Positions 9,316 to 19,427 are shown, counted from the first letter of the stretch. The stretch is 33,360 nt of DNA from Bacteroidia bacterium (GCA_014376525.1 JACMRI010000097.1:1-33360), one strand, 5' to 3'. Numbers and translations: made by a program. The notes: generated from the letters alone by a model not told the origin.

Positions 9316-9717
9316 CTAAACTACAGTTTCTAATACATATTTTTTACTAACATCTACCACAAATTTTTTGTGCAATAGTTTACGGCCTATAAGTACTGGT
9401 GTACTCATTTCTCCACGGTTTGCTAGGGTTATTAGCGTTTTAATATGGCGTGTACCTATACGAATACTAGTGGTAATAGCATAACGTTGTTCGATGGCGC
9501 CATTACTACTTTTTACGGTACGAATAGTGTAAGTAATAGCCTTAAAAGTAGTTGTAGTATCTTGTGCTATGTTAAATAATAGCACGTTGTTTTGTACACG
9601 TATGTTCGTGCAATAAAGTGATGTGGTGTAAGCACCTGTATCTATTTTGGCTTCAAGATGTTTGTTACCAAAATGCGGGAAGCTAACGTGTTCCTTACGA
9701 CCAATAATTGTACTCAT
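9316..9717 (-). CDS. Retropepsin-like protein of the RimB / putative ATP-dependent zinc protease (DUF785) family
   Basis: 'IIGRKEHVSFPHFGNKHLEAKIDTGAYTTSL' contains the DTGA motif, plus 'TPVLIGRKLLHKKFVVDVSKKYVL'. Confidence 0.8.
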   Translation of the reverse strand: MSTIIGRKEHVSFPHFGNKHLEAKIDTGAYTTSLYCTNIRVQNNVLLFNIAQDTTTTFKAITYTIRTVKSSNGAIEQRYAITTSIRIGTRHIKTLITLANRGEMSTPVLIGRKLLHKKFVVDVSKKYVLETVV

Positions 9718-9838
9718 TGTTACGGTTTAATTACTATTTCATATCTTTAAAAATACATTATTTTATCATTTATACAAAACATTAGCTTATCTTTATGAAA
9801 ATAAAATAATTAAACAATTACAAATCAAAAACTTATAC

Positions 9839-10735
9839 ATGAAAGCAACATCAACCATTTTATTAGCAACTACATTACTTATAACTTCAGCAACGCAAGC
9901 ACAAAAAGTAACGGTAGAAGAAACCAAAGAAGTATTTGCGGTAGGTACAGTTAGTGCTTTCAAAACAACTATACCTTATGCCAAATTAAAAAATGTAAAT
10001 GAAGAATGGCTCAAATGGCAAAAAGATCGCAAAGGAATTGTAAAAGAAAATAAATCAAACCTTTTTAGTGATAACACTGTAATAGCAGAGTTAGGAACTG
10101 GCACAGTAGATATATATAGTACCGTTAAACAAAAAGACGCACAAAACATTGAGTTAATAGTAGCCTATGATTTTGATGGAAAATATATTAACAGTGCTGA
10201 AATGACTGAAAAAGCAACAATAGTAAAAGCACAATTACAATCATTTGGATTGAAACTAGCCGTTAATGAAGAAAACCAACAACTAAAAGAAAATAATAAA
10301 GCTCTTGAAAAACTTACAAAAAAACAAAAAAATTTAGAAAACGACAATGCTGATTACAATACAGAAATAGCCAAGAACAAATCTAAAATAGAAAAAAACA
10401 ATAACGAACTTACGTTTAAAGAGGAGGCATTAGCAAAGAAAAAAGACGAAGTAACTATACAAAAAAGAGTAGTTGATGCTAGCGTAGGGGCGGTAGATGA
10501 ACAAGCTAAATCTTCGAAAAAAATATATGAAAAACAAAAAAGTGCACAACTTTCTTTAGAAAAAGATATCAAGAACATTAAAAACAATACTGTAGATTGT
10601 AAAGATGTAATAACCAAAAATGAAAGCAAATTAACTACAAACGAAACTACACAAGTTGCTAACAAAAAAAGTATTGCTGACCAATCTGTAATAGTAGAAA
10701 GCAACGTGGCTAAAATTAAAATATTAACAGAATAA
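9839..10735 (+). CDS. Secreted protein with long C-terminal coiled coil
   Basis: Signal peptide ending 'SATQAQ'; ~100-aa N-terminal domain; Lys/Glu/Asn-rich heptad-like C-terminal half. Confidence 0.75.
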   Translation: MKATSTILLATTLLITSATQAQKVTVEETKEVFAVGTVSAFKTTIPYAKLKNVNEEWLKWQKDRKGIVKENKSNLFSDNTVIAELGTGTVDIYSTVKQKDAQNIELIVAYDFDGKYINSAEMTEKATIVKAQLQSFGLKLAVNEENQQLKENNKALEKLTKKQKNLENDNADYNTEIAKNKSKIEKNNNELTFKEEALAKKKDEVTIQKRVVDASVGAVDEQAKSSKKIYEKQKSAQLSLEKDIKNIKNNTVDCKDVITKNESKLTTNETTQVANKKSIADQSVIVESNVAKIKILTE

Positions 10736-10823
10736 ATAGTTTTGATTTATTGAAAAAATTGATAATGTGTGTTTTTGTAAAGTCATAATCCGTTTTGTTA
10801 TCTTTTAATAATACACATTAACA

Positions 10824-12200
10824 ATGAAACAAGTTTTTTATATATTACTATTTTGCACAAGTTTTACTGTTAAAGCACAAGTTTTTACATCGCAAAACAT
10901 AAACTTATTAAGTCGCTGGCAAGCTATTGGCGAAAGCACAAATAGCTGGAATAAAAACTTGTATGCAGGTGTTTATGGTTGGTACGATACAGTTAAAAAT
11001 AGAGAATATGCAATAGTTGGTGGAGCAAGTGGTTATTATTTTGTTGATGTTACCAATAAAAATAATCCTGTATTGTGCGATAGTGTAAAAGGTAATTATG
11101 CTAATGCTGTTTGGCGCGAATCAACGACTTACCAGCATTACGCTTACCTAACAAGCGACGATGCAAATAATAATTTTTATACTGTAGATTTACAATACCT
11201 ACCCGATTCGGTACAAGTTATATCGCGCAAGCACAGCACTATTGAGCGTTCGCACTCACTTTTCGTTAATAATGATAAGTTGTATTTAGGCATTGAATCT
11301 CACCACAACGGAACTACGTTGAGTAACAAAACTATGTCGGTATATTCATTAGCAAATCCTGCTAACCCAACTTATTTGCGTTGTATTGAAGATGACTACC
11401 CCAACAATACTAATAATGTACACGATATGTATGTACGTAATGATACCGTATACGCATCAAGTTCATATGGCGGTTTATACATTTATAAATACAACGTAAC
11501 ACTCAATAAATTTGAAATTATAAGTTCGCTTACAGCTTACAACGGCGCAGGTTACAACCATAGTAGCGCACTTACACCTAATAGCCAAAAACTAGTTATG
11601 TGCGATGAAGTACCTGCTGCTCTCCCCATTAAAATTATAGATGTAAGTAATCCACTTTCGCCCGTAGTAGATACCACTTTTAATAATAACAATAGTGGAG
11701 CAACGCCACATAATCCGTACTTAATAAGTAATACTTATTTGGTAATGTCGTACTACAGAGATGGTATAGTAGTGTATGATATTAGCGACAGTAAACACCC
11801 AATACGTACTGGTTACTACGATTCGTTTCCTGATAGTATAAACTGCAACTACTGCGGTAGTTGGGGCAATTATCCATTTTTACCAAGTGGCATAGTACTT
11901 AATTTGGATATGAAATATGGTTTGTTTGTATTAGATATTTCAGCAGCAATTACAAACTTAAAAAAAACTAAAAATGACTTTGCTAATAAAGTTGTACTAA
12001 GCCCTAACCCTACCACTAACGAAGTAAACATTAATGTGCTAAATGCGCAAGTAACTATACATAATATGTACGGCAGTGTAGTAAAATCTATAACTAACAC
12101 AGGTTTGGCAATAAGTATAAACGACCTAGCAAATGGTGTATATACAGTGCTTATTACTACACAAAACAACACTGCAATAAAACGGTTAATAAAACAGTAA
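10824..12200 (+). CDS. Choice-of-anchor B / LVIVD-repeat secreted protein with T9SS C-terminal sorting domain
   Basis: Repeated 'YFVDVTNKNNPVL', 'IIDVSNPLSPVV', 'VYDISDSKHPI' units; tail 'VLSPNPTTNEVNINV...GVYTVLITTQNNTAIKRLIKQ' is type-A T9SS CTD-like. Confidence 0.85.
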   Translation: MKQVFYILLFCTSFTVKAQVFTSQNINLLSRWQAIGESTNSWNKNLYAGVYGWYDTVKNREYAIVGGASGYYFVDVTNKNNPVLCDSVKGNYANAVWRESTTYQHYAYLTSDDANNNFYTVDLQYLPDSVQVISRKHSTIERSHSLFVNNDKLYLGIESHHNGTTLSNKTMSVYSLANPANPTYLRCIEDDYPNNTNNVHDMYVRNDTVYASSSYGGLYIYKYNVTLNKFEIISSLTAYNGAGYNHSSALTPNSQKLVMCDEVPAALPIKIIDVSNPLSPVVDTTFNNNNSGATPHNPYLISNTYLVMSYYRDGIVVYDISDSKHPIRTGYYDSFPDSINCNYCGSWGNYPFLPSGIVLNLDMKYGLFVLDISAAITNLKKTKNDFANKVVLSPNPTTNEVNINVLNAQVTIHNMYGSVVKSITNTGLAISINDLANGVYTVLITTQNNTAIKRLIKQ

Positions 12201-12235
12201 ACATCTGCCATATTTAGCAGTAAATTAAAGTACAA

Positions 12236-12282
12236 CTGCAATAATTACAGACCACAAGATACTACAACTGTAATAATTGCAG
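12236..12282. terminator. Putative stem-loop / terminator downstream of the LVIVD protein
   Basis: CTGCAATAATTACAG (12236-12250) and CTGTAATAATTGCAG (12268-12282) are inverted with one mismatch; followed by GTTTTGT. Confidence 0.5.
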
Positions 12283-12359
12283 GTTTTGTAACTTGGTTTG
12301 TTTTTTGAAATGAAAATAAACATAATAATAAAAATTATAAACCAAATCATAAAAAAACT

Positions 12360-14243
12360 ATGAGCACTACTAACACTACAGGAAAAATTAATGTACAAAC
12401 GGACAACATTTTTCCAATTATCAAAAAGTTTTTGTATTCGGACAACGAAATATTTGTACGCGAATTAGTAAGTAATGCCGTAGATGCTACCAAAAAACTA
12501 AAAGCACTAGGTTCAATGGGCGAGTTTAAGGGCGAAATAGGCGAAACTCGTATTGAAATAGAATTAAACAAAGATGCTAAAACTCTAACCATTAAAGACC
12601 GTGGTTTAGGTATGACTGCCGAAGAGGTGGATAAATACATTAACCAAATAGCATTTAGTGGAGCAGAAGAATTTGTACAAAAATACAAAGACAAAGCCCC
12701 CGAAACTAACCTTATAGGGCATTTTGGTCTCGGATTTTATAGCGGTTTTATGGTAGCTAGCAAAGTAGAGATAGAAACATTATCGTTTCGTGATGGCGCT
12801 AAAGCAGTACGTTGGGAGTGCGACGGTTCGCCAAATTTTACCATTAGCGAAATAGAAAAAGCGGAGCGTGGTACTAACATTATATTACATATTGCCGACG
12901 ATAGTTTAGAGTTTTTGGAGCAATCAAAAATTCAACAATTATTGGATAAATATTGTAAATTTTTACCAGTTGAAATACAGTTTGGTATTAAAAAAGAGTA
13001 TGTAAAAGCAGAGGGAGAAGAGGAAAGTAAAGAGGTAGAAGTAGCTAATATTATAAATAATCCAGAACCAGCTTGGACCAAAAAACCAGCCGACCTTAAA
13101 GACGAGGATTATGCTAATTTTTACCGTGAGTTGTACCCTATGAATTTTGATGAGCCGTTATTTAACATTCATCTTAATGTAGATTATCCGTTTAACTTAA
13201 CAGGTATTTTATATTTTCCAAAGCTGAAAAAAACTCCCGAAATTCAAAAAAACAAAATACAATTATACTCTAATCAAGTATTTGTAAGCGACAACGTAGA
13301 GGGCATTGTTCCCGATTTTTTAATGCTGTTGCAAGGAGTGTTAGATTCGCCCGACATTCCGTTAAACGTGAGTCGTAGTTACTTACAAAGTGATAATAAT
13401 GTAAAAAAAATAAGTAACCACATAACCAAAAAAGTAGCTGATAAATTAGAAGAAATATTTAAAAAAGACCGCGTAGAATTTGAACGTACGTTTGAAGATA
13501 TAAAAGTATTTATAGAATACGGAATGATTAGCGAAGAGAAGTTTTACGATAAAGTAAGTAAGTTTGCATTATACAAAACGACTGAAAACGTATCATACAC
13601 ATTTGACGAGTTAGTAGAAAAAATAAAGCCTGCACAAACCGACAAAGACGACAAATTAGTAATACTATATACCAACAACGCCAACGAACAGTACTCGTAC
13701 ATACAATCTGCCAAGGCACACGGCTACGAAACCATAGTGCTTGACTCGCAACTTACACCACACTTAATACAAAACTTGGAAGGCAAAAACGACAAAACGC
13801 AGTTTGTACGTGTAGATTCTGATACTATTGATAATTTGATAAAAAAATCGATTGAATTGGTAGATAAATTAACAGATACTGAACGAGAAGATGTAAAAAA
13901 ATTAACTGAAGAATTGGTAAACGTCACTACATTTAAAGTAGAGGTAAAACCAATGCACACAACAGATGCGCCTATCGTAATTACACAATCGGAGTTTATG
14001 CGTCGAATGAAAGAAGCAAGCGTGATGGGTGGCGGTATGAGTTTTTATGGTTCAATGCCTGATAATTACAACCTGGTAGTAAATGCCAATAATAGTGTTA
14101 TTGAAAAAATATTAAAAGAAGGCGATCCATCAACTCGTAAAGAAATGATGCAAAATGCAATAGACTTGGCAAAACTCACTCAAAATTTATTAAAAGGAGA
14201 AGAACTAAGCCAGTTTGTAAACCGTACTTTAAGCAAAATTTAG
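12360..14243 (+). CDS. htpG: Molecular chaperone HtpG (Hsp90 family)
   Basis: 'FVRELVSNAVDATKKL', 'KDRGLGMTAEEVDKYINQIAFSGAEEF', 'LIGHFGLGFYSGFMVA', 'DIPLNVSRSYLQSD'. Confidence 0.96.
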   Translation: MSTTNTTGKINVQTDNIFPIIKKFLYSDNEIFVRELVSNAVDATKKLKALGSMGEFKGEIGETRIEIELNKDAKTLTIKDRGLGMTAEEVDKYINQIAFSGAEEFVQKYKDKAPETNLIGHFGLGFYSGFMVASKVEIETLSFRDGAKAVRWECDGSPNFTISEIEKAERGTNIILHIADDSLEFLEQSKIQQLLDKYCKFLPVEIQFGIKKEYVKAEGEEESKEVEVANIINNPEPAWTKKPADLKDEDYANFYRELYPMNFDEPLFNIHLNVDYPFNLTGILYFPKLKKTPEIQKNKIQLYSNQVFVSDNVEGIVPDFLMLLQGVLDSPDIPLNVSRSYLQSDNNVKKISNHITKKVADKLEEIFKKDRVEFERTFEDIKVFIEYGMISEEKFYDKVSKFALYKTTENVSYTFDELVEKIKPAQTDKDDKLVILYTNNANEQYSYIQSAKAHGYETIVLDSQLTPHLIQNLEGKNDKTQFVRVDSDTIDNLIKKSIELVDKLTDTEREDVKKLTEELVNVTTFKVEVKPMHTTDAPIVITQSEFMRRMKEASVMGGGMSFYGSMPDNYNLVVNANNSVIEKILKEGDPSTRKEMMQNAIDLAKLTQNLLKGEELSQFVNRTLSKI

Positions 14244-14266
14244 TAGATAATATTTACTTTTAATAA

Positions 14267-14306
14267 TTGCGCCCTTACCAATGCAAATGTATTAGTAAGG
14301 GCGCAA
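14267..14306. terminator. Stem-loop terminator after htpG
   Basis: TTGCGCCCTTAC (14267-14278) pairs with GTAAGGGCGCAA (14295-14306); T-rich downstream. Confidence 0.65.
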
Positions 14307-14337
14307 CTATTAATTATATTTTTTTTGAACAACTATT

Positions 14338-15411
14338 TTATTGACCAGCCACATATTGCGCTTGTAATAAGCGTAATTCGTGCTTAAGGAGTATTTCCAC
14401 TATGGTAAAATTAATGTCGGATTTTATATCAATGTACAAATCCCAATCTACAGGGCGCACAAAATAATAAAGCAATATGTTTATGCTTCCTGCCGAAAAA
14501 TTATCTAATCGTATTTTTTGTTCGTTAGTAGTTTGCTCGTGGTTTGCTATGTAAAGTTCAATTTCGGCAAGTGCCGCTTTTAGTACGTTTATGTCTTTGG
14601 GTTGTTGCAACTGTAGCATTTGTTTTACGCGACGTTCTGTACGTTGGCTTAAGTTATCTAATTCGGCATCTACTATTTTTTTGTTTGGTACTATTAATAT
14701 TGTTTTTTCAAAAGTGCGTAGTTTTGTACTTCTAAAACCTATGCGCTCTACTGTGCCCGTAGTAGTGCCAAATTGTACAATATCACCCACGTGAAAGGGT
14801 TTGTCCAAAAATATGGTAAACGATCCTATTAAGTTTTCTAAGGTTTCTTTGGCAGCTAATGCTACGGCTAATCCACCAATACCGAGTCCTGCAACTAATG
14901 ATGCTATATTGATATGAAACAATACTCCCAACACAAAAAACACTGTTAATATGAGCACAATAACTTTAATACTTTCTTTAAAAAACGGAATTATTTGGTC
15001 GTCAAACTTACTTTCAAGTACATGTGCGCGGCGCATAAGTACCAAGCCAAAATAATCTACAAGGCGCAGTAGCATCCATGTAAGTACCATTACAATTGAT
15101 AATTGAAATACCTTGTTTAATATAAAACGCAACCCAAATTGATGCTGAGCGGCTAAGTGCCATCCTACTGGAAACGTTAATATATTAAACGAAATGTAAA
15201 AAGTAACTAACAGTATAAAAATACTTAATGGTTTGCGTACTAATGGTACAAAGTCCTCAAAGTGAGTTTCGGTGCTGTATTTTTGTAAAATTTTAAAAAA
15301 CAAACGGGCTATTATTTTGGTAAATAATAATTGGCATAATATGCCAGCTACCATAATGATGATAGCGGTTAAATAATCGTGAAGCGTATTGCCTAAAAAT
15401 AAACGTTGCAT
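14338..15411 (-). CDS. Small-conductance mechanosensitive channel (MscS family)
   Basis: 'SLVAGLGIGGLAVALAAKETLENLIGSFTIFLDKPFHVGDIVQFGTTTGTVERIGFRSTKLRTFEKTILIVPNKKI'. Confidence 0.93.
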   Translation of the reverse strand: MQRLFLGNTLHDYLTAIIIMVAGILCQLLFTKIIARLFFKILQKYSTETHFEDFVPLVRKPLSIFILLVTFYISFNILTFPVGWHLAAQHQFGLRFILNKVFQLSIVMVLTWMLLRLVDYFGLVLMRRAHVLESKFDDQIIPFFKESIKVIVLILTVFFVLGVLFHINIASLVAGLGIGGLAVALAAKETLENLIGSFTIFLDKPFHVGDIVQFGTTTGTVERIGFRSTKLRTFEKTILIVPNKKIVDAELDNLSQRTERRVKQMLQLQQPKDINVLKAALAEIELYIANHEQTTNEQKIRLDNFSAGSINILLYYFVRPVDWDLYIDIKSDINFTIVEILLKHELRLLQAQYVAGQ

Positions 15412-15434
15412 AATGAATGTGTGTGTTTTTATTA

Positions 15435-16640
15435 CTAATTTAATGACCAGTTTACTCCAAACTGAATACCTTGATTTACCTTGTTATTATTTAATAGTAG
15501 TAAATTTTTTACCCCTAAATATATTTCAAATTGTTTAGTATATATACTTGCGCTAATACCCAAACCATATCCCGAATATCCACCATACGTATTTACTACT
15601 GACCAGCTTACTTGCTTATACCTTTGCCCCACTTGCGCAAAAAACATAGGCATATATCCTGCACTGTATTGATAATTTAAACCATAGTGTGCGCTCCAAT
15701 TTTTGTACAATTTACTATCAAATGCAACATACATATTCCAAGGTAGTATAGTGGTGTAAGTACCTGTGCGCAGGCTATACAGGCTATCTTTGAGGTGTTG
15801 CATAGTGTTATTTATTAAGTTACTGTCGGCCAAATCGGCAATACCATTTATAGTTACTCCATCGTACAAAAATGCCCCTGTTTTGTTTAAACTAATGGCA
15901 TATTTATTTAACTGAATAACGCCTAAATTGCGCAAACCATAATAAGCCTTAATAGCAAACGAATGCGTAATGGTGCTTGAAACATCTAAGTTTAATACAC
16001 CACCTGCACCACTATACTGTGCAACTTCATTAGACCTTGCGCTTGTATCGCTTACTATTGCGTTGTAGTTCCCTTGCCCTGATATTGCTGTAAAATATGG
16101 CGTAGTATTCATTTCTAAATAATGAATATTGGCTTCGGCATATTTTTTTACGCCTAATATATTACCAGTTATTTGTAACACAGTAGTGCTATCGGGTTTG
16201 TGCATTACTACACCTAATTGTACATAGTGCATGTTGTAATATTGCAAAAAACTATTGCCTAAATTGGCTTGCTTACCTTGGTAATTGTAGTTTCCGTAAC
16301 TTAGTATAGTTGCAGCATCAGCACTTAGTTTGGTATTAATTAATGCGTTTGTACCTACACCAATTATGTAATTAATGTTATTTTTTAATTTTGTAGTGTA
16401 ATACATACCTGCATTAAAATCGGCTCCTACCCTATTGTTTTGTTTAAACGTAATAGGCGTATTTAAGTTAAGTATTTGCTCACTAAAAATAGATGCTTGT
16501 TTGTTATTTAAAAAATTAGCACCATACATTGCAGTTGCTTTTATGGTAATGCCTTGTGGTAATTGTTCGTGTTGTACTTGTGCGTGTAGTGGTAAGCCAC
16601 ACAATAGTGTTAGTGCAAATAAATATAATTTGTTCATCAA
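15435..16640 (-). CDS. Outer-membrane beta-barrel-like protein, possibly DUF5723 family
   Basis: Signal peptide 'LTLLCGLPLHAQ'; alternating aromatic/hydrophobic strands; terminal 'GIQFGVNWSLN'. Family assignment is from resemblance only. Confidence 0.6.
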   Translation of the reverse strand: MMNKLYLFALTLLCGLPLHAQVQHEQLPQGITIKATAMYGANFLNNKQASIFSEQILNLNTPITFKQNNRVGADFNAGMYYTTKLKNNINYIIGVGTNALINTKLSADAATILSYGNYNYQGKQANLGNSFLQYYNMHYVQLGVVMHKPDSTTVLQITGNILGVKKYAEANIHYLEMNTTPYFTAISGQGNYNAIVSDTSARSNEVAQYSGAGGVLNLDVSSTITHSFAIKAYYGLRNLGVIQLNKYAISLNKTGAFLYDGVTINGIADLADSNLINNTMQHLKDSLYSLRTGTYTTILPWNMYVAFDSKLYKNWSAHYGLNYQYSAGYMPMFFAQVGQRYKQVSWSVVNTYGGYSGYGLGISASIYTKQFEIYLGVKNLLLLNNNKVNQGIQFGVNWSLN

Positions 16641-16642
16641 TG

Positions 16643-18196
16643 TTATTGTTTTGCTGTAGTTATAAAATCAACAGTAATTTTTACGTCCATAGCAGCATCG
16701 GCGCTAAGGCTTACTAAGTTGGGTACTTGGCTAGTGTTTAGCTGTGTACTTATTAGTAATTTGTTATGCTTAATAAGTATAGCCAACTGTTCGTTGGTAA
16801 TGGGTACGTTTATTATTTGTTCAGTAGCTGTGTTGCCCAATACCTTAGAGCCGTTAAGTAATGGTATTATTACTTTTCCTTTATCTATAATACTTACAAA
16901 AGTTAGTGCATCAACAGGATATCCGTTTTTAATTATAAAATGTAAAGTACCACTGCTTATTTTTTTAGCATTAACGGTATCTATAGCGTAAGTTACAGTA
17001 TCGTTCAACGTCCAGTTTGCAAACGAAAACGTAAGTGGAATTTTTACAGTAAATATACCGCCAATATTACGTGCACCATACACAAAATCATTCCCCAAAG
17101 ATATATTACCCATTGGCGAAAGCGATAACTGTGTACTTAAATTAAATACATTAGCGTAAGGATTTAGCAATTGTGTAATATTGGTATTTTGCTCGTTAAT
17201 GGCTACCAACAATTTAGTTGGGCTTATTATATTTTGCCCTATACCTGTTTCTATGGCTCGGTTTAAAGCATAACTTTTACCAATAACATTGCCTGTAAGC
17301 GTGCTTAAATTAGTGCTCAATGATTTAAGTTTTAATGTTGCATCAATACCTGTATAGTTAACAATATCAAGTGTTACACTCGCTTTGCTTAATTGTAATT
17401 GTTGTGGTTTAGTATTTTTAAATAAATGAATAGGCGTGTTTGTTTGTGTATTAATAACCTGCGAACCAAAGTAACCACGCACATAGTAGGGTTTTATTTT
17501 TTTAAAACGAGATAACATTACCAAACTATCCGTAGTTTTTACAAATATACTATTTCCATTAGGATTTACCGTTGCGCTTATAGTTGCGCTTAACTTATTG
17601 TATCGGTTACCGTTGGGTCCTGTAAGGTCAAACAGGTAATTACTTAAGTCATATTCTTTTACCAATACGCTAGCACCCGCAGTAGTAGCAGCAGGAACAG
17701 TTTCGGTTATAACTAAAAATTGCCCGTTTTTTTTTGCAGATTTAACTGTATATTTCATCAGCAATGATTCTTTTATAGTATTACGATACGTAATTTCTAT
17801 TACCCCTTCGCTTAACTGAAACTTAGTAAGTTGAATATCCTTAGTATTTATATTAGTGGTTACTAGCTGACTGTATAATTGAGTGCCAGGGCTAAATGTA
17901 TAGTTAAATGTGGGTCGTAGTACATTTTTAACCAACGTATCGGGTAATTTTATAAGTGTATCAAGGTTTACAGCAGCAAAGTTTTTTTGATGTATTAGTG
18001 TAAGTACGTTGTTTTCGTTTTTAATTAATGAGTCGGTAAGTATGTTTTGTAGCGTTAAATGAACTTTAGCCAATGGTATACCAATGTGTTTAGAATTACT
18101 ATTCCAATTTATTTTTTTATTACAGCCTATCAAAACACTGGTTACAAGCAATATACAACCTAATATTTTAATAGATATTTTATATGAATAATTCAT
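16643..18196 (-). CDS. Large hypothetical lipoprotein
   Basis: Lipobox 'VTSVLIGCNKK'; beta-rich, low Cys; stop lies 2 bp before the start of the barrel-like gene. Confidence 0.7.
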   Translation of the reverse strand: MNYSYKISIKILGCILLVTSVLIGCNKKINWNSNSKHIGIPLAKVHLTLQNILTDSLIKNENNVLTLIHQKNFAAVNLDTLIKLPDTLVKNVLRPTFNYTFSPGTQLYSQLVTTNINTKDIQLTKFQLSEGVIEITYRNTIKESLLMKYTVKSAKKNGQFLVITETVPAATTAGASVLVKEYDLSNYLFDLTGPNGNRYNKLSATISATVNPNGNSIFVKTTDSLVMLSRFKKIKPYYVRGYFGSQVINTQTNTPIHLFKNTKPQQLQLSKASVTLDIVNYTGIDATLKLKSLSTNLSTLTGNVIGKSYALNRAIETGIGQNIISPTKLLVAINEQNTNITQLLNPYANVFNLSTQLSLSPMGNISLGNDFVYGARNIGGIFTVKIPLTFSFANWTLNDTVTYAIDTVNAKKISSGTLHFIIKNGYPVDALTFVSIIDKGKVIIPLLNGSKVLGNTATEQIINVPITNEQLAILIKHNKLLISTQLNTSQVPNLVSLSADAAMDVKITVDFITTAKQ

Positions 18197-18230
18197 TAAT
18201 TAGTTTTTAATTTGTGGTATAAATCATTTT

Positions 18231-18638
18231 ATGAAAATACAGTTAAAATTTATAATTATCACAATTTTAAGCGCAGCAGTAATGTTGGGTCTTAGTACTT
18301 TTTTTCATGCACTTATATTGCACGATTTTCAGGGTTTTTTACTTACGTTTACACAGCTAGTTATAGGTCTTTCAATAGTATATTTAAGCATTGCAACATT
18401 ATTAATAGTGTGTATAAGTTGGTATTGGAATTATTATTCGTTATTAACAGCTATTTTATTTAGCAGTGCGGTAGGCATATTTTTGTATATATTAGCAACA
18501 TTATTAGGTCATACGTTAAACGATAGCCACACTACATCACAATTATTAATTGATGTAGTATGGCAAATGATAGAGCAGGGTGCAGGCGGATTTATTGTGT
18601 ACTCGCTATTAAGTATAGGATATAAAAACATAGAATAA
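18231..18638 (+). CDS. Hypothetical integral membrane protein
   Basis: 135 aa with about four hydrophobic segments; ATG after divergent intergenic region. Confidence 0.6.
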   Translation: MKIQLKFIIITILSAAVMLGLSTFFHALILHDFQGFLLTFTQLVIGLSIVYLSIATLLIVCISWYWNYYSLLTAILFSSAVGIFLYILATLLGHTLNDSHTTSQLLIDVVWQMIEQGAGGFIVYSLLSIGYKNIE

Positions 18639-18661
18639 TCATAAAAAAAACAATTTAAAAA

Positions 18662-19387
18662 ATGAAAAAACAATATGTAACTATTGCAGTACTAGCACTT
18701 GTAAGTATAATAGGGTGTAAGAGAAAATTACCTGTAGCCTGCATCACTGCTACCAAAACAGAAGCCCTAGTAAATGAGGAGTTATCTTTTGCATCGTGTG
18801 CTACTGATGCAGCCTCAGTAACCTGGAACTTTGGAGATGCTACTACTGCCGAGGGCGAAAGTACATTGCACAAATATACAAAAGCGGGTACGTATGCGGT
18901 AAGTTTGCGCGCAGTAAGCAAAAAAAATAAAGCTGCCGACAAGGCAGTAGTTATAGTTACCATAAAAGATGCACCCTTAACAGTAGTAAAATCTCGCTAC
19001 TTAACCAAAATTGTATTAAAAGCATTTCCACAAGATAATGCTGGTAGTAAATGGGACGCTGGTAATGGTGGATTTGGATCAAGCGACGCCGATTTGTTTA
19101 TCAACTTTGGTACTGATAGCACAATATTATACCATTCGGAATTTGTAGTAAATGCTACACAAGCCATTTTACCTAAAACATATAATGTAGCCGCGTTTAA
19201 TTATAAATTAGAAAATAAAATATATTTTATTGATTTGGGAGATGATGATGGTGCAAACTTAAGTAATCTTACGTGGACAAAAATACGTACACTTACCGCC
19301 AACCTTGGCACTGCAACAGCAACTAACGGAAAAATAACCATAGTAAATACCGATTGTAGTGTAGATGTATATTTTGAAGAAAGATAA
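18662..19387 (+). CDS. PKD-domain lipoprotein
   Basis: Lipobox 'VSIIGCKRK'; PKD-like 'VTWNFGDATTAEGESTLHKYTKAGTYAVSLRAVS'. Confidence 0.82.
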   Translation: MKKQYVTIAVLALVSIIGCKRKLPVACITATKTEALVNEELSFASCATDAASVTWNFGDATTAEGESTLHKYTKAGTYAVSLRAVSKKNKAADKAVVIVTIKDAPLTVVKSRYLTKIVLKAFPQDNAGSKWDAGNGGFGSSDADLFINFGTDSTILYHSEFVVNATQAILPKTYNVAAFNYKLENKIYFIDLGDDDGANLSNLTWTKIRTLTANLGTATATNGKITIVNTDCSVDVYFEER

Positions 19388-19394
19388 ATAATTA

Positions 19395-19427
19395 CAAAAA
19401 GTGCTGTATTTTTAATACAGCACTTTT
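19395..19427. terminator. Intrinsic terminator after the PKD lipoprotein
   Basis: AAAAAGTGCTGTATT-TTT-AATACAGCACTTTTT followed by T-run. Confidence 0.88.

Noticed and set aside
10165-10704. Hydrophobic minus-strand ORFs opposite the coiled-coil gene
   Set aside because: Lys codons (AAA/AAG) read in reverse give Phe/Leu-rich artefacts.
12347-12694. Minus-strand 115-aa ORF opposite the htpG start
   Set aside because: Antisense to a highly conserved gene; no independent evidence.
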